From Planctomycetota bacterium (GTDB lineage: Bacteria; Planctomycetota; Phycisphaerae; Phycisphaerales; SM1A02), in NCBI GenBank assembly GCA_902521645.1, contig CABYSN010000004.1, positions 1-45,189 of the forward strand: DNA of 45,189 nucleotides, in the 5' to 3' direction. Shown here piece by piece: positions 42,377 through 45,189 of this stretch. The notes under the pieces are model-generated. The model did not search any database, was not told where the DNA came from, and worked only from the letters and a program-made list of their open reading frames with translations. The translations under genes and the position numbers were made by a program. Numbering within the stretch: position 1 is the stretch's first letter; the number at the start of each line of letters is the position of its first letter.

Positions 42377-42708
42377 GAATTTCACATGAAGATCATGGTG
42401 CGACCTCGTTGGTGGCACTTGCAGGTGATTTCCTCGAGGAGAGTTCGGAGGTCTTCAAGAAGACCGTCTCCGAACGTTTCGAATCGGGAATCAGGAACAT
42501 CGTGCTCGACATGACCGGAGTCGGCTCGATCGATTCCGTCGGACTCGAATCCCTCCTCTGGGTCAATGATGAATCCACGAGGAATTCCGGAAGGTTCAAG
42601 CTGGTCGGAGTCGTGGACGCGGTTTCCGAAGCCTTGACGGTCACCAGACTCGTCCGTCGTTTCGATCTCGAGGAAAGCGTTGAAAGCGCTGCCCGTTCGC
42701 TCAGGTAA
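42373..42708 (+). CDS. STAS domain protein (anti-sigma factor antagonist type)
   Basis: A 111-residue single STAS domain with 'VLDMTGVGSIDSVGLESLLWV', the region that carries the phosphorylatable Ser in SpoIIAA/RsbV-type proteins. Here the usual DSS/DST becomes D54-S55-V56, so one of the two hydroxyl residues is lost. No serine kinase of the RsbW/SpoIIAB type or PP2C phosphatase is within the window. It overlaps the HD-GYP gene by four bases and precedes pilB by 15 bp. It may be a partner-switch component or a structural adaptor of the signalling block. Confidence 0.88.
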   Translation: MRISHEDHGATSLVALAGDFLEESSEVFKKTVSERFESGIRNIVLDMTGVGSIDSVGLESLLWVNDESTRNSGRFKLVGVVDAVSEALTVTRLVRRFDLEESVESAARSLR

Positions 42709-42723
42709 GGAGGTCTTGCAATC

Positions 42724-44469
42724 ATGGAAAGCAATCCGACATTCGCATCACGTGTCCGCTCGTTCGATCGATCGATCGCGAGTCCCGTGCCTCTCGGACA
42801 GGTTCTCATCGAACGTGGCCTGGTCACCGACGAAGCCCTCCAGGAAGCTCTGGATGTCCAGAGACAGGATGGTCGCGGAAGACTCATCGGGGAGATCCTG
42901 GTCGAACAGGGGATCGTCGATGAAGCGGCGGTGATGGAGGTCGTCGCCGAGGCCTACGGACTGCCTTTCGTCCGTGGTGTGGCGAGGCTTGCCGATCCGT
43001 CGATCGTGGACTGCATCGCGCGTGAGTTCGTCGAGGAACACGGGGTCCTGCCTCTCTACAGAGTGCGTGGCATGTTGACGGTCGCTGTCGCCGAACCTGC
43101 GAATCTGTATCTGATCGAGGAGATCCGCCGCATCTCCGGTTGTGAAGTCCAGCTCGCGGTCGCGACGAGGGCGGACATAGACGCCTCCATCAAGAGCTAT
43201 CTCCCAACGGCGAGCGTCTTCGTCATCGACGACATCTACGAGGATGTCGCTGAAACCGATTTCAGCGTGATCGAGCGTGAAGCCGCCGAGATATCCGATC
43301 TTCGGGAGGTCTCAGGTCATTCGCCGGTCGTGAAACTCGTCAATTACATGATCTTCACCGCCGTTCAGGAGGGTGCATCCGACATCCATGTCGAACCCGG
43401 CGACCATGAACTCCGAGTCCGCTATCGGATCGACGGGAAGCTTTTCGAGAAACTCGCGCCACCACATCAGATGTCTCCCGCGATCGTGAGCCGCATCAAG
43501 ATCATGGCCGGCCTCGACATCTCCGAAAGACGCCTTCCTCAGGATGGGGACATCCATGTGCGAATGGAAAGCCGACCCATCGATCTGCGTGTCTCCACGA
43601 TGCCCGGTCGATGGGGTGAGAAGGTCGTGATCCGAGTGATCGACGCCCGAAACACGAATGTCGAGCTCGATCGCCTGGGCATGTCCGCCGAAACGCTCGT
43701 TCGCTGGCAGGAAGTCATCGAGAACCCCAATGGTGTGATTCTCGTCACTGGTCCCACCGGATCGGGGAAGTCGACAACGCTCTATTCCGTCCTGTCTCGC
43801 CTTGATCGGACGGAGCGAAATGTCTCGACCATCGAGGATCCTGTCGAATCGACTCTTGAGGGCGTCAATCAGTTCCAGGTGAATGAAAAAGCGGGTTTCG
43901 GATTCGCCGATGCGCTCAGATCGATGCTCCGCCAGGATCCGGATGTCATGATGGTCGGCGAGATTCGTGATGTCGAGACGGCGGCCCTCGCCACTCAGGC
44001 CGCCTTGACCGGGCATCTGGTGTATTCGACGCTGCATACGAACGAGGCGTGCGGCGCGATCACACGCATGATCAATCTGCAGGTGGAACCGTATCTGGTG
44101 GCTGCCACCCTGCGAGGCATCCTCGCTCAGAGGCTCGTTCGAAAGACCTGCCCTCATTGCCGCACCGCCTATCGCCCTGATGACAACATACGAGCCGTTC
44201 TCGGAATGACCGGTGCCGGCGATTCGCTCTGGAGAGGAACCGGCTGTCAGAAATGTCGCGACACCGGATTTTCAGGTCGACTTGGGATCTTCGAACTTCT
44301 GAATCCTGATGAAGCCTTCCTCGATGGGGTCGGCCGATGTGCACCGATTTCGGAATTGAGAACGCATGCCATCGGAGCTGGAATGGTTCCTCTCCGAGAA
44401 GATGGTTTCGCCAAGGCGATCGAAGGTCTGACCACCGTCGAGGAAGTGTTGAATGCCGCTCGCAGTTGA
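42724..44469 (+). CDS. pilB: Pilus assembly ATPase PilB/GspE with MshEN-like N-terminal domain
   Basis: A 581-residue motor ATPase that powers fibre extension. The N-terminal MshEN-type domain holds two tandem motifs: 'LGQVLIERGLVTDEALQEAL' plus DVQ (about 24-46) and 'LIGEILVEQGIVDEAAVMEV' (about 54-73), the pattern used by MshE to bind c-di-GMP; the final Gln of the second motif is Ala. The ATPase core has Walker A 'GPTGSGKSTT' (343-352), the Asp box 'TIEDPVE', Walker B 'DVMMVGEIRD' (407-416), the His box 'HLVYSTLHT' and a zinc site C476/C479/C508/C511. An AAGGAGG ribosome site precedes ATG 42724. pilC overlaps its end. Confidence 0.95.
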   Translation: MESNPTFASRVRSFDRSIASPVPLGQVLIERGLVTDEALQEALDVQRQDGRGRLIGEILVEQGIVDEAAVMEVVAEAYGLPFVRGVARLADPSIVDCIAREFVEEHGVLPLYRVRGMLTVAVAEPANLYLIEEIRRISGCEVQLAVATRADIDASIKSYLPTASVFVIDDIYEDVAETDFSVIEREAAEISDLREVSGHSPVVKLVNYMIFTAVQEGASDIHVEPGDHELRVRYRIDGKLFEKLAPPHQMSPAIVSRIKIMAGLDISERRLPQDGDIHVRMESRPIDLRVSTMPGRWGEKVVIRVIDARNTNVELDRLGMSAETLVRWQEVIENPNGVILVTGPTGSGKSTTLYSVLSRLDRTERNVSTIEDPVESTLEGVNQFQVNEKAGFGFADALRSMLRQDPDVMMVGEIRDVETAALATQAALTGHLVYSTLHTNEACGAITRMINLQVEPYLVAATLRGILAQRLVRKTCPHCRTAYRPDDNIRAVLGMTGAGDSLWRGTGCQKCRDTGFSGRLGIFELLNPDEAFLDGVGRCAPISELRTHAIGAGMVPLREDGFAKAIEGLTTVEEVLNAARS

Positions 44470-45189
44470 TACGACATTCGTTCAAGGGCAATCCGCCGCC
44501 GAATCGACGTACGCATGGCGTGCCCGTGATGCGGATGGATCGATCTCCTCCGGAACTCTGAGTGCCGTCTCAGAGAACGAAGTCGCATCCCGACTTCGTT
44601 CAGAAGGGCGGTTCGTCATCTCGATCAGGCAGAGTGCCTCCGGTGAATCGGAACCCGTGATACAGATGGGTCATTCGAGGCGGTTCAATCGCAATGACGT
44701 CATCACCTTCTTCCGTCAGCTTTCGGTGATGTTGTCTGCCGGTGTGTCGATATCGGAATCACTCGATGCGATCGTCCGACAGTCCGCTGACACTCAGAGA
44801 CGTGATTTCATTCTCAAGATCCAATCCGAAGTCGAATCAGGGGAGTCGTTCTCCACCGTTCTCTCCCGACGCGGACGTCAGTTCCCGCTTTCGGTCGTCA
44901 GTCTGATTCGTGCGGCTGAAGCGACCGGTCAGCTCGATGTCATGACACGTCGCGCCGCAGAGCATCTCGAGAAGGACCGTCGCGTCCGCGGGCAGGTGAA
45001 GACTGCCATCACCTACCCAGCTTTCATGGCGGTCGCAGGATTCGGGATCATCGTCGCCTTGCTGGTCCTGGTTCTGCCCCGATTCGCGGCGATCTATGAA
45101 TCTAAATCCGCTCTGCTGCCCGCGCCGACACGTTTCCTTCTGGAGTTTTCAGGTTTTCTGCGATCCGAGTGGTACTGGTATCTTCCGGC
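44453..45189 (+). CDS. pilC: Pilus inner-membrane platform protein PilC/GspF (3' end outside window)
   Basis: This partial frame was too long-running to appear in the ORF track because it has no stop in the window. About 245 residues are visible: an N-terminal 'TYAWRARDADGSISSGTLSA' domain, then the first T2SSF domain with 'FFRQLSVMLSAGVSISESL', 'LIRAAEATGQLD' and the first large membrane helix 'AFMAVAGFGIIVALLVLVLP'. ATG 44453 lies inside the end of pilB (17-bp overlap) and has a GAGGAAG site upstream. PilC anchors the motor PilB and is thought to move pilin subunits into the fibre. Confidence 0.93.
   Translation, partial: MPLAVDTTFVQGQSAAESTYAWRARDADGSISSGTLSAVSENEVASRLRSEGRFVISIRQSASGESEPVIQMGHSRRFNRNDVITFFRQLSVMLSAGVSISESLDAIVRQSADTQRRDFILKIQSEVESGESFSTVLSRRGRQFPLSVVSLIRAAEATGQLDVMTRRAAEHLEKDRRVRGQVKTAITYPAFMAVAGFGIIVALLVLVLPRFAAIYESKSALLPAPTRFLLEFSGFLRSEWYWYLP

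Noticed and set aside
43312-44157. 281-residue minus-strand ORF opposite pilB
   Set aside because: Antisense to a gene with intact Walker motifs; no features of its own.

Overview
The window looks like a chromosomal segment of a planctomycete, most likely of the Phycisphaerae lineage. This is inferred from (i) two secreted proteins ending in the double 'GDLNxDGxVxGxDLTxLLxxWG' dockerin-like repeat common in that group, (ii) a divergent planctomycete-style ECF sigma factor, (iii) an alternative complex III plus caa3 oxidase cluster, and (iv) a tmRNA whose tag reads ANTQYSLAA. Base composition is moderately GC-rich. No insertion sequence, prophage, integrase or CRISPR array was seen.

Region 1 (1-11656) is an aerobic respiration island. 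It opens with the tail of a cytochrome c subunit (actE) and actF of alternative complex III. A small one-helix membrane protein and a SCO copper chaperone follow, then a caa3-type cytochrome oxidase: coxB fused to cytochrome c, an A2-type coxA with a YS motif, coxC with a ~100-residue insert, coxD, and a second subunit-III-like protein. The haem A pathway genes follow: ctaB, with a DUF3179 gene behind it on the minus strand, and ctaA diverging from it with a ~150-residue membrane extension. ACIII would oxidise quinol and pass electrons to the caa3 oxidase, while Sco, CtaA and CtaB mature its copper and haem centres.

Region 2 (11672-24964) is mixed. It holds a small secreted protein, an overlapping pair (DUF1573 lipoprotein and secreted cyclase-fold repeat protein), a zinc-less MDR dehydrogenase, a large Cys-rich secreted protein with dockerin-like tail, a sigma factor with a small partner, and a 916-residue di-haem DUF1111 oxidoreductase with the same tail. 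It ends with ssrA (tmRNA, minus strand), a low-molecular-weight phosphatase and a DUF1579 protein.

Region 3 (24965-28527, minus) is a tight DUF1015-serA-serC operon for serine synthesis.

Region 4 (28772-45189, plus) is a type IV pilus / type II secretion-like locus that runs off the window. It has two pilin genes separated by a strong terminator, two unknown proteins, a GspH-like minor pilin, pilM-N-O-P with ATGA overlaps, a terminator and a structured leader, then pilQ. Between pilQ and pilB-pilC sits a translationally coupled signalling block: TPR lipoprotein, histidine kinase, single-domain response regulator, GAF/HD-GYP phosphodiesterase and STAS protein. PilB carries an N-terminal MshEN-like (c-di-GMP-binding type) domain, so a c-di-GMP hydrolase and a potential c-di-GMP-sensing motor ATPase are in one operon. 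This is the most interesting system in the window. No prepilin peptidase or PilT lies inside it.

Functions are read from motifs and remembered family features; no search or folding program was run. Starts were chosen from ATGA/GTGA overlaps and Shine-Dalgarno spacing where these disagreed with the ORF track.
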